A stretch of 64,000 nt of DNA from Porphyrobacter sp. Its GTDB lineage: Bacteria; Pseudomonadota; Alphaproteobacteria; Sphingomonadales; Sphingomonadaceae. The notes under the pieces are model-generated. The model ran no database searches. It had not been told where the DNA came from and saw only the letters and a list, made by a program, of their open reading frames with translations. Below are positions 8,482 through 17,504 of this stretch, in pieces (the first letter of the stretch is position 1; each line of letters begins with the position of its first letter). Location: assembly GCA_017744315.1 (NCBI GenBank), contig JAGIBN010000007.1:118824-182823 (forward strand), in the 5' to 3' direction. The translations under genes and the position numbers were made by a program.

Positions 8482-9345
8482 TCAACGTCCGTCCAACGTC
8501 TGGCGGGCTGGCGCTGGCGCCGAAGGTTCGAACACTGATGGGGGCGCGTTATGGAGGCGTCGCTTGACGTCTTCCATCGCCCACTGGGATTCCCGCATGA
8601 TGCCCGTGGTCGGGCGATCGAGATCCAGAATCAGCGTCAACGCCAGGGTTTGAAGCACGATGATAACGCAAAGCCCCAGCCACCGCGCTCGCCCATAGTA
8701 GCTGAACCCGAACGCCGCGACCGTTATGGCCGAGAACACCCAGAGGACGACGTGGATAAACGGCGGGATGCGGGCCAAGCGGATCGCTTCGCGAGTTGCG
8801 CCCACTTCCAGAGCCTGAGCCGCCGTTTGAAGGTAGGACGAAGCTACGTCGTCGCGCAGATTGCGGGTCGCGGCCAGCGATTCACTCCAGAGCCGAAGCT
8901 TCAGCTCCCGGTCGCGCTGGATCAGGCCTTGTCCCTTATCCCATGGAGACTTTTGGGCGACCTCCAGGCGATGGTCCAGGTAGGCCAGAAGCGTGGCGCT
9001 GATGCGGCCGCTATCGGGCTCCGGAAAGGTCTGGGCCATCAAGTAGGTGGAATAGATGCCGTTGGCCTCGTCGATCACCAGCATGCGGCGCTCGTCGAAC
9101 CGATCCACTGCCATCGCGAAGGTGAAGCCCAGCAGTAGAGCCAGCAAGCCCGAGGCGGCGGTGACGACATAGCCTTCGCCATCGAAGGTCACATCTTCCG
9201 GAGCCTTCTTGGAGAAACGCCTCCTTAGCCAGATGCCGCCCACGGCGGATAGCGACAGCAGGGCCAGTATGACCAGCACCAGGTCATAGAGTGGTATGAC
9301 CACGAACAGACGCTCGGCAGCATTCAGGCCGGCCATCAATCGCAT
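8482..9345 (-). CDS. DUF4239 (bestrophin-like) membrane protein
   Basis: A 287-residue membrane protein with two N-terminal helices (YDLVLVILALLSLSAVGGIWL, VVTAASGLLALLLGFTFAMAVDRFDERR) and two C-terminal helices around a long cytosolic alpha-helical section. The GFTFAMAVDRFDERR segment followed by DEANGI is characteristic of DUF4239, distantly related to bestrophin channels. Function is not established. The ATG at 9345 is preferred because GGGGGACTGAG lies just upstream; the frame stays open further upstream but that extension is not membrane-protein-like. Confidence 0.75.
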   Translation of the reverse strand: MRLMAGLNAAERLFVVIPLYDLVLVILALLSLSAVGGIWLRRRFSKKAPEDVTFDGEGYVVTAASGLLALLLGFTFAMAVDRFDERRMLVIDEANGIYSTYLMAQTFPEPDSGRISATLLAYLDHRLEVAQKSPWDKGQGLIQRDRELKLRLWSESLAATRNLRDDVASSYLQTAAQALEVGATREAIRLARIPPFIHVVLWVFSAITVAAFGFSYYGRARWLGLCVIIVLQTLALTLILDLDRPTTGIMRESQWAMEDVKRRLHNAPPSVFEPSAPAPARQTLDGR

Positions 9346-9545
9346 CTCAGTCCCCCGGAAAAAGAACTGCGCCGATATCAGCCGCGCTTCGCCAATCGCG
9401 CCATCAGGAGGAACCCGAGGTCCGGCGAGGGAAACATAGGGAGGTCCGGGGACATCGGTGCATTTGCACAGACCCGACGTCGACATCGGGCGGGAGCTGG
9501 TTATGTTCGCGTCCCAAGAACGACAAAAGAACAGGGAGCCGTGGG

Positions 9546-10571
9546 ATGACCGGTCATTTGCCGCCGACCAATGACGATCGCGTGATCTGGGACATGTGGG
9601 AATCGCAGTTCCGCCTCCCCGCGGCGACCGTGGCGGATGAGACCGGGGTGTTCCGCGCTCTGGGCGACGAGCCGCTGACTACTGACGAGCTAGCGGCCCG
9701 CCTCGACCTATCCCCGCACGCGCTCGGCATCCTCCTCGGTGCGCTGGCCTCGTCCGGCCTGCTGGAGAAGCGCGAGGGCAAGTGGCGCGCCCTGCCCCCC
9801 GCGCGCACCTGGCTGCACCCCGAGGCCAAGGGGTACTGGGGCGGTTTCCTCTATCGCTTCCGCGAGTCCAATCCGCTCCACGCCCAACTGCTGGAGGCGA
9901 TGAAGACCGGCAAGCGGCCGGAGAGCTACAACTCGGGCGCCCCGGAGTGGGAGCGCGGCGAGATGAGCGCCGAGGCTGCCCAACGCATCGCCGCCTTCAT
10001 GCACGCCCACTCGATGGCCCCGGCCCGCGGAGCGGCGGCGCAGGGGGTGTTCGACCAGGTCGAGCAGCTGATGGACATCGGCTGCGGCTCAGGCGTCTAC
10101 GGCATCGAGATCGCCAAGGCCCACCCAAGGCTCGACGTAGTGCTGCTCGACCTCGAGGCGATGGCGGAGGAGGCCGACCACTATGTCGAGCGCGAAGGCC
10201 TGACCGGCCGCGTCTCGACCGCGGCGGTGAACATGTTCACGCAGGAGTGGCCCGAGGGGCCCGATGCGCATTTCTTTTCCAACGTCTTCCACGACTGGTC
10301 GGTCGAAACCAACCGCCTGCTCGCGCGCAAGAGCTTTGCCGCGCTGCCGAGCGGCGGGCGGATCTTCCTCAACGAGATCCTGATGGACGACGACGGCGCC
10401 GGCCCCTGGCACGCCGCGGCGTTCAGCCTGCTGATGCTGGTCGGCACGCTCGGCAAGCAGTACTCGCTCGCCGAGTTCCGCGACATCCTGGAAGGCGCCG
10501 GCTTCACCGACGTGCAGGCCGTCCGCACCGGCGGCGGCTATTACTCGCTGGTGAGCGCCCTCAAGCCGTAG
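9546..10571 (+). CDS. SAM-dependent O-methyltransferase (class II small-molecule type)
   Basis: A 341-residue methyltransferase. The N-terminal dimerisation winged helix (about 20-95; VFRALGDEPLTTDELAARL) precedes a Rossmann methyltransferase domain with SAM motif LMDIGCGSG (about 178-186) and the catalytic-loop phrase NVFHDWS. The architecture matches the O-methyltransferase family acting on phenolic or polyketide acceptors. The substrate is unknown, and no biosynthetic neighbours are present. An AGGGAG RBS precedes the ATG. The 3' end overlaps the convergent kinase gene by 11 bp. Confidence 0.85.
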   Translation: MTGHLPPTNDDRVIWDMWESQFRLPAATVADETGVFRALGDEPLTTDELAARLDLSPHALGILLGALASSGLLEKREGKWRALPPARTWLHPEAKGYWGGFLYRFRESNPLHAQLLEAMKTGKRPESYNSGAPEWERGEMSAEAAQRIAAFMHAHSMAPARGAAAQGVFDQVEQLMDIGCGSGVYGIEIAKAHPRLDVVLLDLEAMAEEADHYVEREGLTGRVSTAAVNMFTQEWPEGPDAHFFSNVFHDWSVETNRLLARKSFAALPSGGRIFLNEILMDDDGAGPWHAAAFSLLMLVGTLGKQYSLAEFRDILEGAGFTDVQAVRTGGGYYSLVSALKP

Positions 10572-11523
10572 CCTGAACCCCGGCAATCGCGATCCGGCAC
10601 TTCACCCCGTCGCGTTCGAACCGCAGGTCGCACTCGTCGATGCCCGCCTGAGCCCGCAACAGCTGCGAGCCCATGCCCGTGCGCCGCTCGGTCGGCACCG
10701 GCGGCCCGTCCTGCTCGCGCCACTCGAGCGTCAGCACCGAAGACCCGTTCGCCTCGCGCACGGTCCAAACCAGCTCCACCTTCCCGTCCGGCGCCGAGAG
10801 CGCCCCATGCCGCGCGGCATTGGCGCAGAGCTCGTGCAAGGCCAGCGTCAGCGGCACGCACGACTGGCGCGGCAACTGGCACGCCGGTCCCGAGGCGACG
10901 ATGTTGCCCTCCCCCCGAAACGGCTCGATCGCCCCGTCGACCAGCTTGCCGAGATCGCACTGCCGGTCGGCATCGACCCCCAGCATCCCCGTCGCCCGGT
11001 CGAGCGCCCTCATCCGCCCCGAGAGCGCCTGGGTGAAGTTCTCCGGCTCGCTATGCCGAGTGGTCAGCATGACCAGCGCGTTGACCGTCGCCATCATGTT
11101 CTTGACCCGGTGCATCAGCTCCTGGTTCAAATGCCGCTCGCGCGCCTCGGCCGCCTCTTGCTCGCGCACCAGCCGCCGCGCCACGTCCGCCAGCCACACC
11201 AGCGCCGCCAGCGACAGCACGAACAGCACGCCCAGGAACCAGCGGCTCGCCACCATCGAATCCAGCAGCGGCTCGGCCCGGAACACGCGGTTGGCGATCA
11301 CGGTGGAGATCAGCGCCACCACCGCCCCCCAGCGCCATCCGAGCAGAAGCGCCGCCCCGACCACGAACGGATAGTAGGTGACAAACGGGATCCCCGCGTC
11401 GCCCCGGTCGATCACCCAGCGCAACGCCGTCGGCACCGCGACCGCCACCGCGCTCCACAACACCCCCTTGGCGAACGGCACGTCCGCAAGGATGGCCCGC
11501 CTGATGGCAGGAATTCGTTCCAC
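10561..11523 (-). CDS. HWE/HisKA_2-type sensor histidine kinase with DUF4118-like membrane domain
   Basis: A 320-residue kinase. The N-terminal half holds about four membrane helices with the YYPFVVGAALLLGWRWGA element typical of DUF4118. The H-box LNQELMHRVKNMMATV carries the phospho-accepting His, and the ATP-binding N-box is ALHELCANAARHG. These are signatures of the HisKA_2/HWE class common in alphaproteobacteria, often linked to the PhyR/NepR general stress response. No response regulator is adjacent, so it is an orphan. It is divergent from the helix-turn-helix gene at 11703. Confidence 0.85.
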   Translation of the reverse strand: MERIPAIRRAILADVPFAKGVLWSAVAVAVPTALRWVIDRGDAGIPFVTYYPFVVGAALLLGWRWGAVVALISTVIANRVFRAEPLLDSMVASRWFLGVLFVLSLAALVWLADVARRLVREQEAAEARERHLNQELMHRVKNMMATVNALVMLTTRHSEPENFTQALSGRMRALDRATGMLGVDADRQCDLGKLVDGAIEPFRGEGNIVASGPACQLPRQSCVPLTLALHELCANAARHGALSAPDGKVELVWTVREANGSSVLTLEWREQDGPPVPTERRTGMGSQLLRAQAGIDECDLRFERDGVKCRIAIAGVQATA

Positions 11524-11702
11524 GATAGCCCCTGTTTCGTCCAGCGCCGGAATATACTCCTCCCCGCCCGCGCCGTCGCCGTAAATCTGCGCGAATGTTA
11601 ACGTTTTGCGGCGAAACGAGCAGAAACAACTTTCCTACTGATCTCGTTTTGTTCCACTGTCCAGCGACTCGCCCCCAGCCAGCCGCAGAGGACCGCCCAC
11701 TC

Positions 11703-12563
11703 ATGCAGGAAAAGCCCCGCACCACTCTCCCCGCCTTCACTCCCGTCCCGCGCGAAAAGAAGCGTCACGACGGCTGGACTCCCGAAGTCCAGCGCAGCTT
11801 CATCGAGGCGCTGGCCGAGACCGGAAGCGTCAAGTCCGCCGCCCGCCGCGTCGGCCGCGCCCCGGTCGGCGCCTACTACCTGCGCCGCCACCCCGCCGCC
11901 GAGGAGTTCCGCCACGCCTGGCAGGCCGCGCTCGACATCGGCATCCAGCGGATCGAGGACATCGCCATGGAGCGCGCAATCAACGGCGTAGAAGAACCGG
12001 TCTACTCCTACGGCAAGCTCGTCGGCACCCGCACCAAGTACAACGATCAGCTGCTGATGTTCATGCTCAGAAGCCGCGCCCCAGGTCGCTTCACGGGAGG
12101 CAAGGCCACCGCCCTCAACGGCTCGGACAAGTTCACGCTCGAACGCCTCAAGAAGCAGTTGCGCAAGGAGTGGGAGGAAGAGCAAGCCGCCGCCGCCCGC
12201 GCCGAAGACACCCGCTCCGCCGCCGAGGTCAGGGCCAGCATCGACCGCAAGATCGCGGCGACGAAAGCCCAGGTCCTCAGCCGCCGCAGCCCGGCCGCGT
12301 TCGAGCACGAGCTAGCCCTCCAGGCCCAACTCCGCGCCGACGAAGCCGCCGGCTGGCGCCCCGGCCTCCCCTACCCCGAGTACGCCGCCAAGGCCGCCGC
12401 CCTGCTGCCCGAGTTCACCGAGCAAGTGCGGCGCGAGTGGCCGGGATATGAGGAGCAGCGTGCCGAGTGGGACAGAGCGCTGAGGGCCGCGATTGAGGCG
12501 GGGGATTGGGATGAGGTTGTGGGGGAGGATGGCGATAAGCTGGCGTTGCCTGGGCCGGAATGA
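11703..12563 (+). CDS. Helix-turn-helix protein resembling a small terminase-like DNA-binding protein
   Basis: A 286-residue basic, Arg/Ala-rich protein. Residues ~20-70 (WTPEVQRSFIEALAETGSV, then AARRVG) form a helix-turn-helix like those of terminase small subunits and of a common hypothetical family in sphingomonads. A conserved-looking middle (AMERAINGVEEPVYSYGKL, YNDQLLMFMLR) follows, then a coiled, charged C-terminus. The ATG at 11703 follows a GAGGA about 10 bases upstream. No large terminase, portal or other phage gene is present, so a phage role is not supported. It lies immediately upstream of the AT-rich cassette but has host-like base composition. Confidence 0.65.
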   Translation: MQEKPRTTLPAFTPVPREKKRHDGWTPEVQRSFIEALAETGSVKSAARRVGRAPVGAYYLRRHPAAEEFRHAWQAALDIGIQRIEDIAMERAINGVEEPVYSYGKLVGTRTKYNDQLLMFMLRSRAPGRFTGGKATALNGSDKFTLERLKKQLRKEWEEEQAAAARAEDTRSAAEVRASIDRKIAATKAQVLSRRSPAAFEHELALQAQLRADEAAGWRPGLPYPEYAAKAAALLPEFTEQVRREWPGYEEQRAEWDRALRAAIEAGDWDEVVGEDGDKLALPGPE

Positions 12564-12640
12564 ACGACGCCGTTACAAAAATCTGAATACCAACTTCCAA
12601 CTGGAGGAAAGCGAGCTGGTGGAAAGCAAGCCCACGTGAC

Positions 12641-12667
12641 TTGCGGCCGGACCTTCCCAACGATAAT
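12641..12667 (+). promoter_or_regulatory. Candidate sigma-70 promoter of the three-gene cassette
   Basis: TTGCGG (12641-12646), 15-base spacer, GATAAT (12662-12667). A start about 7 bases beyond the -10 falls at or near the ATG at 12676, so the transcript may be leaderless; no Shine-Dalgarno precedes that ATG. Confidence 0.4.
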
Positions 12668-12675
12668 GTTGTGTC

Positions 12676-13131
12676 ATGGCATCAAAGCGCGAACCCGATC
12701 AAACAGCCGATCGCCATGGCGATGAATTGGTGGTCGAGTGGGTGGCTCTGGAGACCTTCAAATCCCGTTTCGTAACGAATCCCCAAAGAGCATGGCTCTT
12801 TGAAGGACTGGTACGCGCCTGCATTGAGCTCCGTCGCCACGGCTGCCGAGCGATTTATGTCGGTGGGTCTTTTGTCGACCGAAAGGAGTTCCCCAACGAC
12901 TATGACGCGTGTTTCGACACCGTCGGGGTCTCGCCAACTCTCGACCAATGCCTATTCGATTCCTCGCTCGAAATGGAGAGGCGCAAAAAATATCGCGGCG
13001 ATTGGCTTTTTGGTCGTCCTGATGCGGGACCCGCCGGAGAATGGCTTCGGTTTCTTTCTCGAGATCGCTCTGGCAAAGCGCGGTCACTCATCGGTCTGAA
13101 GCTCAATCTAAAAGAACTCAATGAACAATGA
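12676..13131 (+). CDS. Nucleotidyltransferase-fold protein (DUF6932-like), first gene of AT-rich cassette
   Basis: A 151-residue protein. Residues 62-81 (VGGSF, then DYD) match the Gly-Ser motif plus spaced Asp pair of minimal nucleotidyltransferases, as in the DUF6932 family found near toxin-antitoxin and defence genes. Catalytic activity (nucleotide transfer to a protein or RNA) is inferred from the motif only. It has no recognisable RBS but a promoter-like sequence close upstream. Its TGA overlaps the ATG of the HTH-ImmA gene by 4 bp, so the two are translationally coupled. Confidence 0.65.
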   Translation: MASKREPDQTADRHGDELVVEWVALETFKSRFVTNPQRAWLFEGLVRACIELRRHGCRAIYVGGSFVDRKEFPNDYDACFDTVGVSPTLDQCLFDSSLEMERRKKYRGDWLFGRPDAGPAGEWLRFLSRDRSGKARSLIGLKLNLKELNEQ

Positions 13132-14438
13132 TTAAGAACGATAAAGAATATGCGGTTGCGAAGGCGGAACTTGGACGCTTCCAGTCCGTTCTCGATGAAT
13201 TTGATATCATGACAGAAATAACAACTGGAGTAGATCCAGTTATAGCTAAAGCACAGAGAGAGTCATTTTCCCGAAAGGTTTCAGAATTATCTGAGGAAAT
13301 TAGTCAATATGAATTATTGAAGGGGACTATGCCTCGAGATATTTCAGTTTCTCATATTGACCGTATCGGCCATGCATTGGTTGAAGCCCGTATCTCTCAG
13401 AACCTTACCCAGAAGGCACTCGCCACACGCGCCGGCCTAAAGGAACAACAAATACAAAGATACGAGAAGGAGTTCTACAGCTCGGCAAACCTGCGCCGCC
13501 TTTCTCTAATCGCAGCAGCGATGGGGTTCGTATTGGACGGCGCCTCCCTTCGAAAGAGCGGCCAGGGCTTTAGCTCTGACGTAGGATTTTCGACTCGCGA
13601 TCTACCATTTCTCGAAATGAGAAGGGCTGGCTGGTTTGGTCCAGATCTAAAAGCTGCTCACCGAGTCGACGATGCGCAGCGAGAGGCAGTATTGGCCAAG
13701 TTCTTGCGTGAGGCATCGGGTACGAGCTTGGCCGCGCTACATCGCAAGACGACAGCTAGCGTTTCGCCCCCTCGTCGAGCGGCTCTATTTGCGTGGCAGT
13801 TCCGAGTGTTAGAGCGCGCCAAGGAGGTGGTTGAATTATATCCTCGATTCAGCCCTTTAGATTCTAATACGATTAGCAATTTCGCACAATTGAGCGCTAG
13901 CGAAGATGGCGTAGAAAAAGCTCTACACATCCTATCGCGCCACGGCATTATTGTCGTATTTGAGCCGCATTTAGAAAAAACGCGCATAGATGGTGCCGCC
14001 CTATCCTTGAATCGCAATACTCCAGTTATTGGAATGAGTCTTCGCTTCGATAGAGTTGACAATTTTTGGTTCGTGCTACTTCACGAGCTTGGTCACATAA
14101 TGCGGCATTGGGATCATGTCGTGTCCAAGGGAATTATCGATGAAGATGCCGGCGGCGAAGCGATGGAGCTAATTGAACGAGAGGCAGACGAATTCGCAGA
14201 GAATGCCATTCTGCCCGTCGCGATGTGGAAAAACTCGATGGTTCGGTTCTCAAAGGACCCAGATCAGGTGATAAAGTTTGCTGCTCGGCATAATTTACAT
14301 CCCGCCCTTATCGCCGGACGAATTCGTCGCGAACGTGGATACAAGGAATTTCACGATCTTTTAGGAAAGGGCGAGATTCCTAAACAGCTCATGCAGCTTG
14401 GCCTTTTGAGTGAAACGATATGGACTTCTCGGAAGTAA
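13128..14438 (+). CDS. XRE-type HTH regulator fused to ImmA/IrrE metallopeptidase
   Basis: A 436-residue protein in three parts. Residues 1-70 are a charged helical region. Residues ~77-135 form an XRE/Cro-like HTH (IGHALVEARISQNLTQKALA, then LKEQQIQRYE). Residues ~250-400 are an ImmA/IrrE (COG2856) domain with zinc motif HELGH at 319-323 and the third ligand in EREADEFA (350-357). Proteins of this class cleave a partner repressor or sense stress; ImmA of ICEBs1 cleaves ImmR. Here repressor and protease are joined, which suggests self-regulated derepression (inference). Codon use is AT-richer than in flanking genes (ATA, TTA, AGA are visible). It overlaps the genes on both sides. Confidence 0.85.
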   Translation: MIKNDKEYAVAKAELGRFQSVLDEFDIMTEITTGVDPVIAKAQRESFSRKVSELSEEISQYELLKGTMPRDISVSHIDRIGHALVEARISQNLTQKALATRAGLKEQQIQRYEKEFYSSANLRRLSLIAAAMGFVLDGASLRKSGQGFSSDVGFSTRDLPFLEMRRAGWFGPDLKAAHRVDDAQREAVLAKFLREASGTSLAALHRKTTASVSPPRRAALFAWQFRVLERAKEVVELYPRFSPLDSNTISNFAQLSASEDGVEKALHILSRHGIIVVFEPHLEKTRIDGAALSLNRNTPVIGMSLRFDRVDNFWFVLLHELGHIMRHWDHVVSKGIIDEDAGGEAMELIEREADEFAENAILPVAMWKNSMVRFSKDPDQVIKFAARHNLHPALIAGRIRRERGYKEFHDLLGKGEIPKQLMQLGLLSETIWTSRK

Positions 14439-15562
14439 TCTATTCACCACAACTCAAGTGGAAAGCGGGGGAGCGAACCGCAATGCAGTGCATTGCGCGC
14501 AGTATGACTTCCAAGGTTTTACCCCTGTTTCGTCTAACCCCGCCTGGAGATTATGAGGCGGATCTCAAAGTCTCTTTGTCCAAGGACGCCTTTCTCAAAA
14601 AGTTCGGCCAGCATCTTGCCGATGTTCGTGGACGGCGCCCCACCCTTGTAGACGGGGAGTTACTCGAGGGATACCTTACAGCCGAAGCAGGAAAGCACCC
14701 ATTCGGGACTTTGCTTGAGCGGGCGCGCCTAGCGGGCGCCTGCCCAGTGCCCGTGGTTCGTCCTGCAAGTAATGCAGACTATCAAAACGCGATCCGTCAA
14801 TTTCTCAACTGGTCTGAGCTACGCCTAGCCTGCATAAGAATTACACTTGAAGATCTTGAATCAACGCCAAGTCGCGATTCACTAATTGAACTGTCGAGAC
14901 TAGTTGGACGTCGCAGTGGGGATTGCATACTTCTCATTGACGCCGGACCACTTTCAATTGAGGATGAAGAAGGCCTAGCTCATCTTCTTGCCCATCAACT
15001 ATCCCGCCTTATCAGGCCTTCAGATTGGTCAGGCGTCATCTTTTCATGCACTACTTTTCCGGAAAAGCATGGACTTAAAGACTGGCAAAGCTCGTCATTT
15101 GAGAGAAAAGATTGGTCGCTGTATCGAAAAATAGCGGGCATGAGAGATGAAATTCCAGTTCTCCCGATCTTCTCAGACTACGCCCTTGAATACCCTGGTA
15201 ATTATAAATCGGGTGGATTTCAGCCGGTTGCTCACTTGAGATATTCAACTGAAAATAGATATTTTATCTTCAAAGGAATGTCGGTAAAGCATCAGGATAA
15301 GTACGGAAATATATTCCGCGTCGCTGAACAGCTAGTCAATTCAGGCATATACAAAGGTCCCGAATTCTCCGCCGGTGATGCCTATATATATTCACTCGCT
15401 AGAGACCGAAACCGGACCGGTTCTGCCAGTAGTTGGCGTTGTTGCGCCACCGATCATCACGTTGCGCTTACACTTCGGCAGCTTGGCGGACTTCTTGGCG
15501 TCGATCTTGGGTTGGAGCATCTTTATGTAGAGCCCGATCAGCTCCAGCTAATCCTTCCCTGA
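14420..15562 (+). CDS. T4 beta-protein family protein, third gene of AT-rich cassette
   Basis: A 380-residue protein starting with the beta-family hallmark YSPQLKWKAGERTAM (residues 8-22), followed by VLPLFRLTPP. Further family-like patches are CILLIDAGPLSI near 170 and FPEKHGLKDW near 215. Homologues are known as phage T4 'beta protein' and as genes in bacterial accessory islands; their biochemistry is not established. The start lies inside the end of the HTH-ImmA gene (19 bp overlap). The last ~60 residues become GC-richer, ending just before lepA. A fusion or altered C-terminus cannot be excluded. Confidence 0.75.
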   Translation: MDFSEVIYSPQLKWKAGERTAMQCIARSMTSKVLPLFRLTPPGDYEADLKVSLSKDAFLKKFGQHLADVRGRRPTLVDGELLEGYLTAEAGKHPFGTLLERARLAGACPVPVVRPASNADYQNAIRQFLNWSELRLACIRITLEDLESTPSRDSLIELSRLVGRRSGDCILLIDAGPLSIEDEEGLAHLLAHQLSRLIRPSDWSGVIFSCTTFPEKHGLKDWQSSSFERKDWSLYRKIAGMRDEIPVLPIFSDYALEYPGNYKSGGFQPVAHLRYSTENRYFIFKGMSVKHQDKYGNIFRVAEQLVNSGIYKGPEFSAGDAYIYSLARDRNRTGSASSWRCCATDHHVALTLRQLGGLLGVDLGLEHLYVEPDQLQLILP

Positions 15563-15645
15563 CCTGTCCCCAAAGGCATCTCAACCTTAGCTCTCAGCTG
15601 TAGAGACCGGATCATCGGAAACATCGAGCATTCCGCCCAAGATCC

Positions 15646-17466
15646 CTAACCCTCATCCCCCATCCGCAGCGCGGCAATGAACGCCTCCTGCGGGATCGAC
15701 ACGTTGCCGTATTCCCGCATCTTGGCTTTGCCCTTCTTCTGCTTTTCGAGCAGCTTCTTCTTGCGGCTGATGTCGCCGCCGTAACACTTGGCGGTCACGT
15801 CCTTGCGCATGGCGGCGATGGTCTCGCGGGCGATGACCTTGCCGCCGATCGCGGCCTGGACCGGGATCTTGAACAGGTGGCGCGGGATCAGGTCCTTCAG
15901 GCGCTCGCACATGTGGCGGCCGCGGGCCTCGGCCACGCCGCGGTGGACGATCATGCTCAGCGCGTCGACCGGCTCGTTGTTGACGAGGATGCTCATCTTC
16001 ACGAGGTCGCCTTCGCGCAGGCCGATCTGCTCGTAGTCGAAGCTGGCATAGCCGCGGCTGATCGATTTCAGGCGGTCGTAGAAGTCGAACACCACCTCGT
16101 TCAGCGGCAGCTCGTATTGCACCTGGGCGCGGCCGCCGACGTAAGTCAGGCCGGTCTGGATGCCGCGGCGGTCCTGGCATAGCTTGAGGATCGAGCCGAG
16201 GTATTCGTCGGGGGTGTAGATCGTCGCCTTGATCCACGGCTCGTCGATCTGTTCGATGCGGCTGGGATCGGGGTAGTCGGCCGGGTTGTGCAGCATGATC
16301 TCGCGCGCGTCGTCGGTGCGGCTAGCGCGGAGCTGGATGCGGTAGACCACGCTCGGCGCGGTGGTGATGAGGTCGAGGTCGAACTCGCGCGTGAGGCGTT
16401 CCTGGATGATCTCCAGGTGCAAGAGGCCGAGGAAGCCGCAGCGGAAGCCGAAGCCGAGCGCGGCGCTGGATTCGGTCTCGAAGGTGAAGCTGGCGTCGTT
16501 GAGGCGCAGGCGGGCGATGGATTCGCGCAGCTTCTCGAAGTCGGCGGCGTCGACCGGGAACAGGCCGCAGAACACCACCGGCTGCACTTCCTTGTAGCCG
16601 GGGAGCGCCTGGGTGGCGCCGTTCTTGACCGTGGTCACGGTGTCGCCGACCTTGGCCTGCTCCACTTCCTTGATCTGCGCGGTGATGAAGCCGATCTCGC
16701 CCGGGCCGAGCTCGGGCAGTTCGATACGCTTGGGGGTGAAGCAGCCGACGCGGTCGATCAGGTGCTCGGTGCCGCCCTGCATGAACTTGACGTTGAGGCC
16801 CTTCTTGATGACCCCGTCGATCACGCGGACGAGGATCACCACGCCGAGGTACGGATCGTACCAGGAGTCGACCAGCATGGCCTTGAGCGGCGCGGTGCGG
16901 TCGCCCTTGGGCGGGGGGATGCGGGCGACGACGGCTTCGAGCACGTCCTGGATGCCGATGCCGGACTTGGCGCTGGTGAGCACCGCCTGGCTGGCGTCGA
17001 GGCCGATCACGTCCTCGATCTCGGCCTTGACCTTCTCGGGCTCGGCGGCGGGGAGGTCGATCTTGTTGATGACGGGGACGATCTCGTGGTCGTGCTCGAT
17101 CGACTGGTAGACGTTGGCGAGCGTCTGCGCCTCGACCCCCTGCGCGGCGTCCACGACCAGCAGCGCGCCCTCGCACGCGGCAAGGCTGCGGCTGACCTCG
17201 TAGGCGAAGTCGACGTGGCCGGGGGTGTCCATCAGGTTGAGCTCGTAGGCGAGCCCGTCGCTGGCGGTGTAGGTCAGGCGCACGGTCTGCGCCTTGATGG
17301 TGATGCCGCGTTCGCGCTCGATGTCCATGTTATCAAGCACTTGCTCGCTCATCTCACGATCGGTGAGGCCGCCGGTGGCCTGGATCAGCCGGTCGGCGAG
17401 CGTGCTCTTCCCATGGTCGATGTGGGCGATGATCGAGAAATTGCGAATACGGGCAAGGTCAGTCAT
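15646..17466 (-). CDS. lepA: Elongation factor 4 (LepA)
   Basis: A 606-residue translational GTPase of standard length. The G domain has P-loop AHIDHGKST, switch [10 protein letters not shown] and NKID (G4). The C-terminal LepA-specific domain includes [20 protein letters not shown] and ends in [13 protein letters not shown]. LepA binds the ribosome and promotes back-translocation or helps initiation and assembly. It sits 38 bp downstream of a GGDEF-EAL-PilZ gene on the same strand, so co-transcription is possible. Confidence 0.98.
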   Translation of the reverse strand: MTDLARIRNFSIIAHIDHGKSTLADRLIQATGGLTDREMSEQVLDNMDIERERGITIKAQTVRLTYTASDGLAYELNLMDTPGHVDFAYEVSRSLAACEGALLVVDAAQGVEAQTLANVYQSIEHDHEIVPVINKIDLPAAEPEKVKAEIEDVIGLDASQAVLTSAKSGIGIQDVLEAVVARIPPPKGDRTAPLKAMLVDSWYDPYLGVVILVRVIDGVIKKGLNVKFMQGGTEHLIDRVGCFTPKRIELPELGPGEIGFITAQIKEVEQAKVGDTVTTVKNGATQALPGYKEVQPVVFCGLFPVDAADFEKLRESIARLRLNDASFTFETESSAALGFGFRCGFLGLLHLEIIQERLTREFDLDLITTAPSVVYRIQLRASRTDDAREIMLHNPADYPDPSRIEQIDEPWIKATIYTPDEYLGSILKLCQDRRGIQTGLTYVGGRAQVQYELPLNEVVFDFYDRLKSISRGYASFDYEQIGLREGDLVKMSILVNNEPVDALSMIVHRGVAEARGRHMCERLKDLIPRHLFKIPVQAAIGGKVIARETIAAMRKDVTAKCYGGDISRKKKLLEKQKKGKAKMREYGNVSIPQEAFIAALRMGDEG

Positions 17467-17504
17467 CCCGCGCCCTTAGAGCCAGTCCTTTCGCGATGGA
17501 AGCC

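Noticed and set aside
11703..12563. Prophage remnant
   Set aside because: Only one terminase-like HTH gene; no capsid, tail, integrase or attachment repeats nearby.
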